A DNA stretch of 64,000 nt from Bog-473 sp963782415 (GCA_963782415.1 CAWAJT010000008.1:558001-622000); one strand, 5' to 3'. Numbered from the stretch's first letter, positions 16,270-25,625 are shown. Made by a program: numbers and translations. Notes: generated by a model not told the origin, from the letters alone.

Positions 16270-17309
16270 CAGCGGGTTGGCGTGGCGTCATGGAGGAATA
16301 CCGCGAATTCCTCCCTATCAGGGAGAAGACACCCGTCGTCACGTTGCTCGAGGGTGGGACGCCGCTCCTGCCCGCACCGCGGCTCTCCGAGCGCGTCGGA
16401 GCCGACGTTTGGCTAAAGGTGGAGGGGGCGAACCCGACAGGCAGCTTCAAGGATCGTGGCATGACCATGGCCATTTCCATGGCCCTCGACGAAGGGGCCA
16501 AAGCGGTTGTGTGCGCGTCAACCGGCAACACCTCGGCGTCGGCTGCCGCATACGCCTCGCGGGCCGGATTGGCCTGCGTCGTGCTCATTCCCGACGGCCA
16601 CATTGCGCTGGGCAAGTTGGCCCAGGCACTCATGCATGGCGCCCGAGTGCTCCAGGTGCGCGGGAACTTCGATCAACTCCTGACCATTGTGCGCGACCTG
16701 CCCAACCACGCACCCATCACGGTTGTGAACTCGGTCAATCCCCACCGGATCGAAGGGCAGATGACGGGCGCCTTCGAGATCGTCGATGTCTTGGGCGACG
16801 CCCCGGACATCCACTGCATCCCCGTGGGAAATGCCGGGAATATCTCGGCCTATTGGCGCGGTTTTCTCAGATACAAAGAAGCGGGCCGGTCGACCAAGGT
16901 GCCCAGGATGTTGGGTTTCCAGGCCGCAGGAGCTGCGCCCATTGTGCTGGGCCATCCGGTCGACGAACCCGAAACCATCGCCACGGCCATCCGAATCGGC
17001 AATCCAGCGAGTTGGTACTCGGCGACCGCCGCCGCGTCGGAGTCCGGCGGGTCCATCTCGGCGGTCACCGACGACGAGATCCTGGCCGCCTACACATTTC
17101 TCGCCCACCAGGAGTCCGTCTTCTGTGAGGCGGCGTCGTCGGCGTCTGTGGCCGGGCTCATCAAGTACGGGGTGCCCCACGGATCGACCGTGGTGTGCGT
17201 ATTGACGGGACACGGCCTGAAGGATCCGGACCTGGCCATCAAGTCGATCTCGGTGCCCTCTGTGATCGACCTCAAGCTTGAGGCGGTACTCGCCGAAATC
17301 TCTCTCTAG
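16266..17309 (+). CDS. thrC: Threonine synthase
   Basis: The PLP enzyme converts O-phosphohomoserine to threonine. Residues 30-75 include LLEGGTPLLPAPRLS and the PLP lysine in NPTGSFKDRGM. The glycine-rich phosphate loop is PVGNAGNISAYW and the end motif VLTGHGLKDPD is typical of ThrC. The length of 347 is usual for the shorter class. The GTG start overlaps hom by four bases, so the two are translationally coupled. The homoserine kinase gene (thrB), which normally follows, is absent from the window. Confidence 0.9.
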   Translation: MTAGWRGVMEEYREFLPIREKTPVVTLLEGGTPLLPAPRLSERVGADVWLKVEGANPTGSFKDRGMTMAISMALDEGAKAVVCASTGNTSASAAAYASRAGLACVVLIPDGHIALGKLAQALMHGARVLQVRGNFDQLLTIVRDLPNHAPITVVNSVNPHRIEGQMTGAFEIVDVLGDAPDIHCIPVGNAGNISAYWRGFLRYKEAGRSTKVPRMLGFQAAGAAPIVLGHPVDEPETIATAIRIGNPASWYSATAAASESGGSISAVTDDEILAAYTFLAHQESVFCEAASSASVAGLIKYGVPHGSTVVCVLTGHGLKDPDLAIKSISVPSVIDLKLEAVLAEISL

Positions 17310-17333
17310 AGGGCGACAACGGGCTGACGCCCG

Positions 17334-17361
17334 CCCCCACTGACCTGCGGGAAAGTGGGGG
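17334..17361 (+). terminator. Hairpin after thrC
   Basis: CCCCCACT (17334-17341) pairs with AGTGGGGG (17354-17361), an 8-bp GC-rich stem with a 12-base loop, 25 bases after the thrC stop. There is no T-run, so it may be a weak terminator or attenuator. It lies just upstream of the rho promoter. Confidence 0.4.
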
Positions 17362-17364
17362 GTG

Positions 17365-17394
17365 TTGGCATCACCCGCTGCCTCCCGCTAAAGT
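17365..17394 (+). promoter_or_regulatory. Promoter of rho
   Basis: TTGGCA (17365-17370) and TAAAGT (17389-17394) are separated by 18 bases, a good sigma-70-type promoter. It implies a leader of about 170 bases before the rho start at 17573. Rho genes are commonly autoregulated through such leaders; no defined RNA structure was identified here. Confidence 0.5.
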
Positions 17395-17572
17395 ACAGAT
17401 ATCCCCACTGCGCTTTACAGCGCTCTCCGCGGGTACAAGCGGTCCCGGGAGAGCATGACGCAGAGGTGATCCGGGGGAGGGCATTCACACGCGAATCCCT
17501 TCTCCTTCCTGAAATTCCCTCGCCACGCGCGGATCCATCCGGGCGGCGACAACCCTCTTGGAAGAGGAGCCG

Positions 17573-19363
17573 ATGACTGCGGAACAGCAGCTCGAACGAT
17601 CAGTTCTCGAAGGCAAGGAGCGCGATGAGCTCAGTGCCATTGCCCAGGCCATGTCGCTCAAGACGACGACCAGGACGAAAAAGGCCGACATCATCGACCA
17701 GATACTCGATGCCACTGGCGTGACATCAGGCTCAGGCACCGGTGGCTCGAGCAACGGCGATACGGAGCCGGCAGCGACGAACGGCACCAAGCCGGCGCGA
17801 CGCTCACGGGCATCCGCGGCGGCCCGGGGCGCCGCGGAGTCAGCCTCCCCGTCCGCCGGTGATGGCGACGCCGTGACCGCCTCGTCCACCGATGCGCCCG
17901 AGACCCGAGCGACGGAGCCGGCTCCGACCGGCGACACAACCACGGAGGCGTCGGGCAATGGGGATTCTGCCCCGGCGGTGTTCGTGGAGCCACCAGAACT
18001 GGCTGACGGCGCCGATCCAGCGCCGCGACAGAACGGGCAGCACAACAACCACAACAATCAACAGGGCAATCGAAACCAGAACCGGAACCAGAACAACCAG
18101 GGCAACCGGAACCAGGGAAACCAGTCCGACGGTGATGTCGGCAACCGTCGCAGCCGACGACGCCGTGGCCGCGACCGTGCTCAGGGCGGCGAGCTCCAGG
18201 GCGGCGGCCAAGAGCAGCCCTACTCGGGCGAGCTCGTCGAAGTGAGTGGCATGCTCGATCTGCGCGACGAGGGGTACGGGTTCTTGCGTTGCGACGGCTA
18301 CCTCCCGTCCTCGAAGGACGTGTATGTCTCCATCAGCCAGGCGCGAAAGTTTGCGTTGCGCCGAGGCGATTACGTCGAGGGCGCGTGCCGGCCGGCCTCG
18401 AACAATGAGAAGTACCCGGCGCTGCTGCGCATCGACAAGGTCTCGACACTGGACCCCGACGAGGCGCGTCACCGTCCCCGCTTCGAGGACTTGACGCCGC
18501 TGTTCCCCGACTCACAGCTCAACCTGGAGATGGCCGGCGACAAGGACAACCTGACCGCCCGGATCGTGGATCTGATCTCGCCGATCGGAAAGGGACAGCG
18601 AGGCATGATCGTGTCGCCGCCGAAGGCCGGCAAGACGACGGTGATGAAGCAAATCGCTCACTCCATTGAGGCCAACAACCCCGACGTGCATCTCATGGTC
18701 CTGCTGGTGGACGAGCGACCCGAAGAGGTCACCGACATGCGTCGCTCGGTGAAGGGAGAGGTCATCGCGTCGACCTTCGACCGCCCCTCCGACGAGCACA
18801 CGCAGGTGGCGGAGCTTGCGATCGAGCGGGCCAAGCGACTCGTCGAAATGGGCCGTGACGTCGTCATCATCCTCGACGGCATCACGCGTCTCGCCCGGGC
18901 CTACAACCTGGCTGCCCCCGCCACCGGCCGGATCATGTCCGGTGGTGTGGACTCGGGTGCGCTGTACCCGCCCAAACGGTTCTTCGGCGCGGCGCGCAAC
19001 GTCGAGGAAGGCGGCTCGCTGACCATCCTCGCTTCGGCACTCGTCGAAACCGGGTCCAAAATGGACGAAGTCATCTTCGAGGAGTTCAAGGGCACCGGCA
19101 ACATGGAGCTGCGGCTCGACCGGCGGCTCGCGGAGCGTCGGCTGTATCCGGCCATCGACGTCAATGCGAGCTCGACCCGGCACGAGGAGCTCCTCTTCGA
19201 CCGGGGCCAGCTGCAGCAGGTCTGGAAGCTGCGCCGGGTGCTCAACGCCCTGGCCAGCGACGGCAAGGACGCTGCGGGCCTCGAGTTGCTCATGGACAAG
19301 ATCCGCACGACCACGAGCAACGACGAGTTCCTCGCCGAGATCGCCAAGGGTCCGGGCACCTGA
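17573..19363 (+). CDS. rho: Transcription termination factor Rho with an Asn/Gln-rich insertion
   Basis: The 596-residue hexameric RNA helicase ends transcription. Domains: an N-terminal SAP-like helix bundle (residues 1-50), a long disordered region (50-215), the cold-shock RNA-binding domain (from about SGMLDLRDEGYGFLR), and the RecA-like ATPase with Walker A (PPKAGKTTVMKQ), Walker B (VVIILDGITR) and the Q/R-loop regions. Within the disordered region a run of about 35 residues (about 155-190) is dominated by Asn and Gln, followed by an Arg-rich patch (RRSRRRRGRDR). ATG 17573 has a GAGGAG ribosome site; a TTG at 17558 is in frame but less likely. Confidence 0.95.
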   Translation: MTAEQQLERSVLEGKERDELSAIAQAMSLKTTTRTKKADIIDQILDATGVTSGSGTGGSSNGDTEPAATNGTKPARRSRASAAARGAAESASPSAGDGDAVTASSTDAPETRATEPAPTGDTTTEASGNGDSAPAVFVEPPELADGADPAPRQNGQHNNHNNQQGNRNQNRNQNNQGNRNQGNQSDGDVGNRRSRRRRGRDRAQGGELQGGGQEQPYSGELVEVSGMLDLRDEGYGFLRCDGYLPSSKDVYVSISQARKFALRRGDYVEGACRPASNNEKYPALLRIDKVSTLDPDEARHRPRFEDLTPLFPDSQLNLEMAGDKDNLTARIVDLISPIGKGQRGMIVSPPKAGKTTVMKQIAHSIEANNPDVHLMVLLVDERPEEVTDMRRSVKGEVIASTFDRPSDEHTQVAELAIERAKRLVEMGRDVVIILDGITRLARAYNLAAPATGRIMSGGVDSGALYPPKRFFGAARNVEEGGSLTILASALVETGSKMDEVIFEEFKGTGNMELRLDRRLAERRLYPAIDVNASSTRHEELLFDRGQLQQVWKLRRVLNALASDGKDAAGLELLMDKIRTTTSNDEFLAEIAKGPGT

Positions 19364-19386
19364 ACCGCCGGGCCCGTCCCGACCCG

Positions 19387-19392
19387 TACAAT
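19387..19392 (+). promoter_or_regulatory. TACAAT -10 box of rpmE
   Basis: TACAAT lies 30 bases upstream of the rpmE ATG, near-consensus for -10. A clear -35 is not visible. It could give rpmE-prfA-prmC transcription separate from rho. Confidence 0.4.
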
Positions 19393-19422
19393 GGACCGAC
19401 TCTCACCCACACTGGAGACACC

Positions 19423-19665
19423 ATGAAGACCGACATCCACCCTGATTACGTCGAAGCCACGGTCAAGTGCTCGTGCGGGAACACGTTCGTCACCCACTCG
19501 ACGAAGGCTGATCTTCACGTCGAGCTCTGCAACGAGTGCCACCCCTTCTTCACCGGCAAGCAGAAGCTGGTCGACTCGGGTGGCCGGGTCGAGCGTTTCC
19601 AGCGTCGCTACGGCGAGCGCAAAGGCAAGGCCAAGGCCAAGCCCGCGCCGGCAGCGCAGGACTGA
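19423..19665 (+). CDS. rpmE: 50S ribosomal protein L31, zinc-binding type
   Basis: This 80-residue protein begins MKTDIHPDYVEATVKCSCGN. The cysteines of CSC and LCNECHPF form the zinc site of the C+ type of L31. The C-terminal tail is rich in Lys, Ala and Pro. Ribosome site TGGAGA is at about 19413. It lies between rho and prfA, the classical actinobacterial order. Confidence 0.97.
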   Translation: MKTDIHPDYVEATVKCSCGNTFVTHSTKADLHVELCNECHPFFTGKQKLVDSGGRVERFQRRYGERKGKAKAKPAPAAQD

Positions 19666-19725
19666 CCCGGCCGGGACCGACGATTCCCGTCGCGTCCCCG
19701 CCCCAACGAGGAGCCCCGGAAACGC

Positions 19726-20805
19726 ATGTTCGACGACCGGCTGGCCGCGCTCGAGACCGAATACCAGGCGGTCGAGACGGAGCTGGCTGATCCGGCCACT
19801 CTTTCGGACCCCGACCGGCTGCGGGACCTGTCGCGGCGGCACAAAGAGCTCGGTGAGATCATCCGCGTCTGGCACGAGCTGACGGCGGCTCGCGAGGACG
19901 TCACCGCCGCACGCGAGATGTTGACCGAGACCTCGGGCGACGAGCGTGAGCTCATGCGCCAGGAGATGGACGACGCAGAGACGCGGGCGGCCTCGCTCGA
20001 GGAGCGCATGGAGACGCTCCTCTTGCCGAAGGATCCGAACGAAGGCCGCAACGTAATCATGGAAATCCGGGGCGCGGTGGGAGGCGACGAGGCGAATCTG
20101 TTCGCGCGGGTCCTCTACGACATGTACCTGCGCTACGCCGCCATGAAGAAGTGGAAGGTAGAGATCCTCTCGGAGGACGCGTCGGACAAGGACGGCATCA
20201 ACGAGGCCGTCTTCCTCGTGAAGGGCCCGGACGCCTACATTCGGCTCGAACACGAAGCAGGCACGCACCGCGTGCAGCGGGTGCCGGTCACCGAGGCGAA
20301 AGGTCGCATCCACACATCGACCGCCACGGTGACGGTCCTCCCCGAGGCCGAAGAGGTCGAGATCGACATCGATCCGAACGACCTCAAAATCGACGTCTAC
20401 CGGTCCACTGGTCCCGGCGGACAGTCGGTCAACACGACGGACTCAGCTGTGCGCATCACGCACCTCCCCACCGGGACGGTGGTGGCCATGCAGGACGAGA
20501 AGAGCCAGATCCAGAACCGGGCCAAGGCCATGGTTGTGCTACGGGCGCGGCTCCTCAAGGCCGAACAGGACCGGCAGGCAGCTGCCATGTCGGCGCAGCG
20601 CCGCGGCCAGGTCGGTGCGGGTAACCGCACCGACAAGATCCGGACCTACAACTTCAAGGAGAACCGGGTCACCGATCACCGGATCAACCTGACGCTCTAC
20701 AAGCTCGACCAGGTCCTGGCGGGCGACCTCGGCGAGCTCACCGACGCGCTGATGGCCGACAAGCGGGGACGCCAGCTCGAGGGCGAGGAAGACGGCGCGC
20801 CGTGA
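19726..20805 (+). CDS. prfA: Peptide chain release factor 1
   Basis: The 359-residue protein recognises UAA and UAG. It shows the RF1 tripeptide anticodon PVT in HRVQRVPVTEAKGRIHTST, and the catalytic GGQ in GPGGQSVNTTDSAVRITH. The N-terminal domain is a long coiled coil (residues 1-105). The ATG at 19726 overlaps nothing upstream; the stop overlaps the prmC start (GTGA). Confidence 0.97.
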   Translation: MFDDRLAALETEYQAVETELADPATLSDPDRLRDLSRRHKELGEIIRVWHELTAAREDVTAAREMLTETSGDERELMRQEMDDAETRAASLEERMETLLLPKDPNEGRNVIMEIRGAVGGDEANLFARVLYDMYLRYAAMKKWKVEILSEDASDKDGINEAVFLVKGPDAYIRLEHEAGTHRVQRVPVTEAKGRIHTSTATVTVLPEAEEVEIDIDPNDLKIDVYRSTGPGGQSVNTTDSAVRITHLPTGTVVAMQDEKSQIQNRAKAMVVLRARLLKAEQDRQAAAMSAQRRGQVGAGNRTDKIRTYNFKENRVTDHRINLTLYKLDQVLAGDLGELTDALMADKRGRQLEGEEDGAP

Positions 20806-21776
20806 CGGGGCTGGCGGGGGGCGCAGACACGCGCACCCTTGTCGACGAGCTGACGGCCGCGTTGGGCGGTGCTCGCCACGAGGCCCGCTTCATCGTCGAC
20901 GAGGTCCTCGCTGCGCCGGGCCGCCATGGCCCTGACGGCGCGAGGCGGCCATGCGCCAGCGTCGTGCCTCCGGACGCGGCGCAGCGGGCGCGGGCCATGG
21001 CTCACCGACGTGCGGCTGGGGAACCGCTGCAGTACATCTTCGGGCACTGGCCCTTTCGGGGACTCGACCTGCTGGTTGACCCGCGTGTCCTGATTCCTCG
21101 CCCCGAGACAGAGCGGGTCGTCGAGGTGGCCCTGGCCGAGGCCCGGCGTCTGCGAGCGACCTCGTCGAGGAGCGGGCTCGTCGTGGTCGACGCCGGGACC
21201 GGAAGCGGCGCGATCGCGTTGGCGCTGGCGGCGGAGCTCGGTTGCGCTGACCTCAAGGAGGTCTGGGCGACGGACACCAGCGCGGCTGCCCTGGAGGTGG
21301 CCGCCACGAATCTGGCGGCGTGCCGGGAGGCGGCTTCGACCCGAGGCGACGGTTGCGGTGTGGGTCGTGCCGCGCTCCCGCCCGTCGAGCTGACTGTGGG
21401 GAGCTGGCTCGCTCCGCTGCCCGATCGTCTGCGCGGCCGCGTCGACCTGGTCGTGTCGAACCCGCCCTACGTCACAGAGGAGGAGTGGGCCGGCTTGACC
21501 GCCGAGGTGCGGGCCGAGCCTCGGCGGGCACTCGTCGCCGGGCCGGGTCGGGAGGGCGATCCTGCGCTCGCCGATGTGGAACGGGTACTCGAAGAAGGTC
21601 TGCTGTGGCTCCACCGGCGCGGCGCCGTCGTCATCGAACTTGCGCCGCATCAGGCGCCGGCGGCAGAGCGCCGTGCGCTGCAACTCGGGTACGACCAGGT
21701 TCGGATCGAACCGGATCTGGCGAAGCGCCCTCGAGCGCTGGTGGCTCGGTGCAACGGCTCGCAAGGCTCAGAATAG
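20802..21776 (+). CDS. prmC: Release factor glutamine N5-methyltransferase
   Basis: PrmC methylates the Gln of the release-factor GGQ motif using S-adenosylmethionine. The 324-residue product has an N-terminal helical domain with YIFGHWPFRGLDLLVDP, the segment VLIPRPETE, a SAM-binding motif (VDAGTGSGAIALALA), and the catalytic NPPY (VVSNPPYVTEEE). The GTG start overlaps prfA by four bases, so enzyme and substrate are co-translated. A Cys/Arg-rich insertion lies between about residues 165 and 190. Confidence 0.95.
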   Translation: MTGLAGGADTRTLVDELTAALGGARHEARFIVDEVLAAPGRHGPDGARRPCASVVPPDAAQRARAMAHRRAAGEPLQYIFGHWPFRGLDLLVDPRVLIPRPETERVVEVALAEARRLRATSSRSGLVVVDAGTGSGAIALALAAELGCADLKEVWATDTSAAALEVAATNLAACREAASTRGDGCGVGRAALPPVELTVGSWLAPLPDRLRGRVDLVVSNPPYVTEEEWAGLTAEVRAEPRRALVAGPGREGDPALADVERVLEEGLLWLHRRGAVVIELAPHQAPAAERRALQLGYDQVRIEPDLAKRPRALVARCNGSQGSE

Positions 21777-21781
21777 GAAGC

Positions 21782-22603
21782 ATGGACGCTGCCCTCGGTG
21801 CCGAAGACGAAGAGCAGTCCCGACCGCCGCTCGTCGGATCAGGATCAGTCGCGGTGGTGGACGCACTGGGGGCAGGCGCTATTGTCGCCCTCCCCAGCGT
21901 CGGCGGCTACTGCTTGGCCGTCCGCGCCGGATCGCTCGCCGAAGAGGCGCGCCTGACCGAACTGGCGGCGGACCCCGACGGACCCCACTACGCGGTCGGA
22001 CAGATCGAGGATGTGCGCGCCCTGACGTCCGGATGGACGGACGAGCTGGGCACGCTGTTGCAACGATGCTGGCCGGGGCCAGTTGAGGTCTTCGTCCCGT
22101 GGGCGGGCGCCGAAGCAAGTCCAGACGCTGCCGCGACCGCCAGTGGCGATGACCACGCCCCTGGGGCGCACGCCCGCGCGGCGGATCCGCTTGAAGGAGC
22201 CGACGCCCCCGTTCCTTCCGGCTCCACGGATACTCCCGCCGCTCCCGACGCGCAGGACCTTGCTGCGACCGCGGCCGAGTTCGGTGCTTGGGCTGTGGTC
22301 GTGGGCATGCCCGAGGGACGAGCGCTCCGGCGGCTCTGTCGCGAGCAGGGGCCGTGGCGAACCATTCCCCTCCGGTTCACCGAGGCGGAGGAAGTTGTCC
22401 AGGCGTTCCGCGCCGAGGATGTGGCCGTCGTTGTCGACGGTGGCCGTCGGGAGGGTCCGCTCCCGACTGTGGTGGATGCGACGGTCACACCGATCCGCGT
22501 GCTCCGTGAGGGTGCACTGCCGGCATCCTTCATCGAGGGGACGATGTTGATGAGCACGCGCCGAAAGCTCTTCTCGCGCAACAAGCGCGCGTCCGCGGGC
22601 TGA
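21782..22603 (+). CDS. Degenerate TsaC/YrdC-like protein (threonylcarbamoyl-AMP synthase family)
   Basis: This 273-residue product occupies the place of the Sua5/TsaC gene that normally follows prmC. Traces of a YrdC fold are visible: GAIVALPSVGGYCLAVRAGS near the N-terminus (normally the substrate entry P-T-D-T-x-Y-G-L) and VVDATVTPIRVLREGALP near the C-terminus (normally S-T-V-V-D ... R-x-G). The Thr and Asp of the first motif and the K-x-R signature that binds ATP are not present. A low-complexity Ala/Asp/Pro insertion sits in the middle (about residues 110-160). It may have lost activity, or have a different role, with another TsaC elsewhere. ATG 21782 has AGGAAG just upstream. Confidence 0.5.
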   Translation: MDAALGAEDEEQSRPPLVGSGSVAVVDALGAGAIVALPSVGGYCLAVRAGSLAEEARLTELAADPDGPHYAVGQIEDVRALTSGWTDELGTLLQRCWPGPVEVFVPWAGAEASPDAAATASGDDHAPGAHARAADPLEGADAPVPSGSTDTPAAPDAQDLAATAAEFGAWAVVVGMPEGRALRRLCREQGPWRTIPLRFTEAEEVVQAFRAEDVAVVVDGGRREGPLPTVVDATVTPIRVLREGALPASFIEGTMLMSTRRKLFSRNKRASAG

Positions 22604-22765
22604 GGTCTGTTTGGTTGTCGGTTGCGAAGCTGGGCGGTCTTTGGTTTCAACTAGAAGCGGACACGTTTAGACTCAGGATTGAGGACCGTCGGCCGAACCG
22701 TCGAGCCTTCGAAGCCCCGTCGTCCCGCACCCGGCACTCGCTACCAGGCACCCGCTCCTCGTCAC

Positions 22766-23824
22766 TCAGCGAGCAGCTGCATCCCGTTCGACGGTCGGCA
22801 AGGTGCTGACCGAGCGGCGGGCTTCCCAATGGCTCCGCCGTGCGAGCGCGGCGAAGTAGGCCGGGCGATCGGTGAGCGCATAGGTGGCAAGCCAGAGGCG
22901 CTTGAGGTGGCGCTTGTATCCGTGTGCAACGTCGTCCTCGTAGGCAGTGCGGCCATGGAGTACGTGATAGTTGTTGATGAACTGCATCTCGCCAGGTTGT
23001 AGGTCCATGTAGACGTTGAAGTCCGGGTCGTTGGCCAGCGCGGAGGCGGCGGCGATCGCCTCGTGCGCCGTCGGGCTCAAGCGGGGTGCGTCGGCGTGTC
23101 GCTGCGAGGCGAGGATGTATTGCGGGATGAATCGCACGAAGAGTCGGCCGCCGTGCTCGGTGAACGCGGGCACCGAGTAGAAGGCTCGTGCACCGTCGGG
23201 CTGTTCCCCTCTCGTGTCGTAGGGCAACGGTTCGTACAGTGCGGCCGCCAGCTCGGGACGCTGGCGCACGAGTTGGTTGTGGATGGCCACGGCATTGGCG
23301 ACGCAGGAGAGGCCGCCGGTACGGGCCGTGCGCAGGCACAGGAGCCCGACCAGGTCGGACCCGTCGGTGTGGTAGTCGAGCGCGATGCCGCCGAGCTCGT
23401 TGCCCCGCACGGTCGGGTCATCGATCGTCTTTCCCTGGTCGGTGACGTCGCCGAGTACATGGCCGTGCTTGTTCTGTGCCCATGGTTCTCCGAGGTGCAG
23501 TCCGATCCCCCAGTAGAGGAGCGTCAGATCATCGTCGTCGTAGCGGGTCGTGTCGAGGGTGGCGATACGCACGAACCCGCGCCCGTTGAGGAGGGTGTCG
23601 ACGACACCGTTGAGCTTGGCCGCCAGTCCGGCGAGCGGGAAATCGTCGCGCCCGAGCTCCAACGGGTCGGTGCTTCTCTTCCTCGCCACGGCCAGCGCGG
23701 CCGCCAGCTCGGCGTGGTCGGCGTCGTCCAGGCGCAACGTCCAGTCCTCCGGGTCGGCAACGTCGGCCGAGCGCCATTCAGCCGACGGTTCGAGCTCATG
23801 GAGTGTCGGTGTGCTCGTGGTCAT
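22766..23824 (-). CDS. TauD/TfdA-family Fe(II)/2-oxoglutarate dioxygenase
   Basis: The 352-residue enzyme has the iron triad of this family: HTD in IALDYHTDGSDLVGLLCLR and the distal His in FINNYHVLHGRTAYED, followed by Arg residues (KRHLKRLWL) that hold 2-oxoglutarate. Such enzymes hydroxylate small amines, amino acids or sulfonates. The start ATG 23824 has an AAAGGAG ribosome site and overlaps the amidohydrolase stop by four bases, so the two are translationally coupled and likely handle the same compound. The substrate is unknown. Confidence 0.8.
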   Translation of the reverse strand: MTTSTPTLHELEPSAEWRSADVADPEDWTLRLDDADHAELAAALAVARKRSTDPLELGRDDFPLAGLAAKLNGVVDTLLNGRGFVRIATLDTTRYDDDDLTLLYWGIGLHLGEPWAQNKHGHVLGDVTDQGKTIDDPTVRGNELGGIALDYHTDGSDLVGLLCLRTARTGGLSCVANAVAIHNQLVRQRPELAAALYEPLPYDTRGEQPDGARAFYSVPAFTEHGGRLFVRFIPQYILASQRHADAPRLSPTAHEAIAAASALANDPDFNVYMDLQPGEMQFINNYHVLHGRTAYEDDVAHGYKRHLKRLWLATYALTDRPAYFAALARRSHWEARRSVSTLPTVERDAAAR

Positions 23825-25587
23825 GCTGACTCCTTTCGTTGCGCCGTGGGACCTTGGTGGCCACGGCGGCCGCGCACGAGCCGCCCCGGCAACGCATCGG
23901 TCGGCTCCCCCTCCCGGTACGTGATCTCTCCGGCGACGAGCGTGGCGCAGTAGCCCTGGGCGCCCTGCAGGAGCCGCTTGCCCCCGGCCGGCAGGTCGTA
24001 GGCCATGACCGGAGTTTCGCAACGGAGGCGATCGAAATCGATGACGTTGAGGTCGGCTCGCTTGCCCGGGGCCAGGACCCCGCGATCGTCGAGGCCGACG
24101 GCGCTCGCGGTCGCACGCGTGAGTTGTTCCACCACGCGGCCGACCGCGAGACGGCCGTGCGAACGGTCGCGGGCCCAGTGCGAGAGCGCGTAGGTCGGAA
24201 AGCTGGCATCCGAAATCAGGCCTACGTGCGCTCCACCGTCGCCGAGTCCGAAGATCGTGTCGGGGTGGGCGAGCATCTCACCGCAGGCGTCGAGGTTGCC
24301 GTCCGCGTAATTCGAGAATGGTGTGTAGAGGAAGGCACGACCGTCATCCTCGGCGAGGAGGTCGAGGAGCAGTGCAGCGGGTTCGACGCCCTGGGCTGCG
24401 GAGCGCTGCGCCACGCTCGCCTCTGCTTTGGGTTCGTAGTCGGGCACCTCGCCCAGAGGAAACAGACGCGCGTAATCGATGGGTCGGCGCCGGCCCGAGG
24501 CCGCACTCTCCTGGTCGCTCGTCGCGGTCATGTCGGCGAGCAGTCGATCCCGCAACGACGGATCGCGCAGGGCGTGCGCCTGCTCTCGTACGGACAAGGA
24601 CGCGACGTCCTTCCAGGCTGGGTAAGGCCCCAGCGGGTGGTAGGAGGATTGCAGGCCGACGAGGAGCCCGATGGGCCGGGGTGCGACCTGGGCCCGAATC
24701 GGCAGCCCGTCGGCGACGGCTGTCTCAATGCGGCCGAGCAGATCCCTCCAAGCCTCGGGCCGGCGGTGATTCTGGGCCAGGGAGAGCGACAGCGGCACGC
24801 CCGTGCTCGCGACCATGGCAAGGACCAGTTCGAACTCGCCGTCGATGTCGGGCCAGAAGTCAGAAATCAGTTCCACCACGCCGTGGCCGGCGTCAGCCAC
24901 GCCGAGTGCAATGGCCTCAAGCTCAGCGGAGCTCGCACGCAACGACGGAGTCGGATCGCCGCTGGCGGTGCGGTGGTTCAGCGTGCGTGACGTGGAGAAC
25001 CCGATGGCGCCTGCCTGCATGGCCTCGGTCGCCAGACGTCGCATGGCGGCCATGTCGTCCGGCGTTGCTTCCTCCAGCCCGGCGGCGCGTTCGCCCATGA
25101 CGTAGAGACGCAGCGCTCCGTGCGGGAGTTGCGCGCACAGGTCGATGTCGTGCGGCCGACGATCGACTGCATCGAGATACTCCCCGAAACTCTCCCAGGA
25201 CCAGTCGATCCCCTCGTCGAGCACGGCGCCCGGAATGTCCTCGACCCCTTCCATCAGCGAAATGAGGCGGGCGTGCGCGTCGGGTCGGACTGGAGCGAAG
25301 CCGACCCCACAGTTGCCCATGACCGCCGTGGTGACGCCGTGCCAGCTCGATGGCGTGAGGCGCTCGTCCCAGGTGGCCTGACCGTCGTAATGGGTGTGGA
25401 TGTCGACGAAGCCGGGTGTGACGAGCAGACCGGTGGCATCGATCTCCTCCGCGCCCCGGCCTGACACCGCTCCGACGACGGAGACGGTCCCACGATCCAC
25501 CGCGATGTCCGCGGTGACGGGCTCGCCGCCCCACCCGTCGGCCACCAACCCGCCCCTGACCACGAGGTCGTGCGCCGTGTCTGCCAT
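23821..25587 (-). CDS. N-acyl-D-amino-acid deacylase-type amidohydrolase
   Basis: The protein of 588 residues (ATG 25587; GTG 25602 is also in frame) is a metal-dependent amidohydrolase. The N-terminal HxH motif lies in PGFVDIHTHYDGQATWD. A Cys typical of D-aminoacylases is in GVTTAVMGNCGVGFAP, and the C-terminal segment GLGDGGAHVG carries the Asp/His of the metal site. FSNYADGN, LAPGKRADLNVIDFD mark the end of the barrel and the flanking beta domain. D-aminoacylases hydrolyse N-acyl groups from D-amino acids or related amides. It is co-transcribed with the dioxygenase and lies beside a MarR gene with an operator at 25626. Confidence 0.85.
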   Translation of the reverse strand: MADTAHDLVVRGGLVADGWGGEPVTADIAVDRGTVSVVGAVSGRGAEEIDATGLLVTPGFVDIHTHYDGQATWDERLTPSSWHGVTTAVMGNCGVGFAPVRPDAHARLISLMEGVEDIPGAVLDEGIDWSWESFGEYLDAVDRRPHDIDLCAQLPHGALRLYVMGERAAGLEEATPDDMAAMRRLATEAMQAGAIGFSTSRTLNHRTASGDPTPSLRASSAELEAIALGVADAGHGVVELISDFWPDIDGEFELVLAMVASTGVPLSLSLAQNHRRPEAWRDLLGRIETAVADGLPIRAQVAPRPIGLLVGLQSSYHPLGPYPAWKDVASLSVREQAHALRDPSLRDRLLADMTATSDQESAASGRRRPIDYARLFPLGEVPDYEPKAEASVAQRSAAQGVEPAALLLDLLAEDDGRAFLYTPFSNYADGNLDACGEMLAHPDTIFGLGDGGAHVGLISDASFPTYALSHWARDRSHGRLAVGRVVEQLTRATASAVGLDDRGVLAPGKRADLNVIDFDRLRCETPVMAYDLPAGGKRLLQGAQGYCATLVAGEITYREGEPTDALPGRLVRGRRGHQGPTAQRKESA

Positions 25588-25625
25588 CGCCCTGCCCCTC
25601 ACCCTCCCCCGGGTGCCGGAGGAGA

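Noticed and set aside
17395..17572. Riboswitch in the rho leader
   Set aside because: No conserved riboswitch core was recognised; only the promoter and hairpin are supported.
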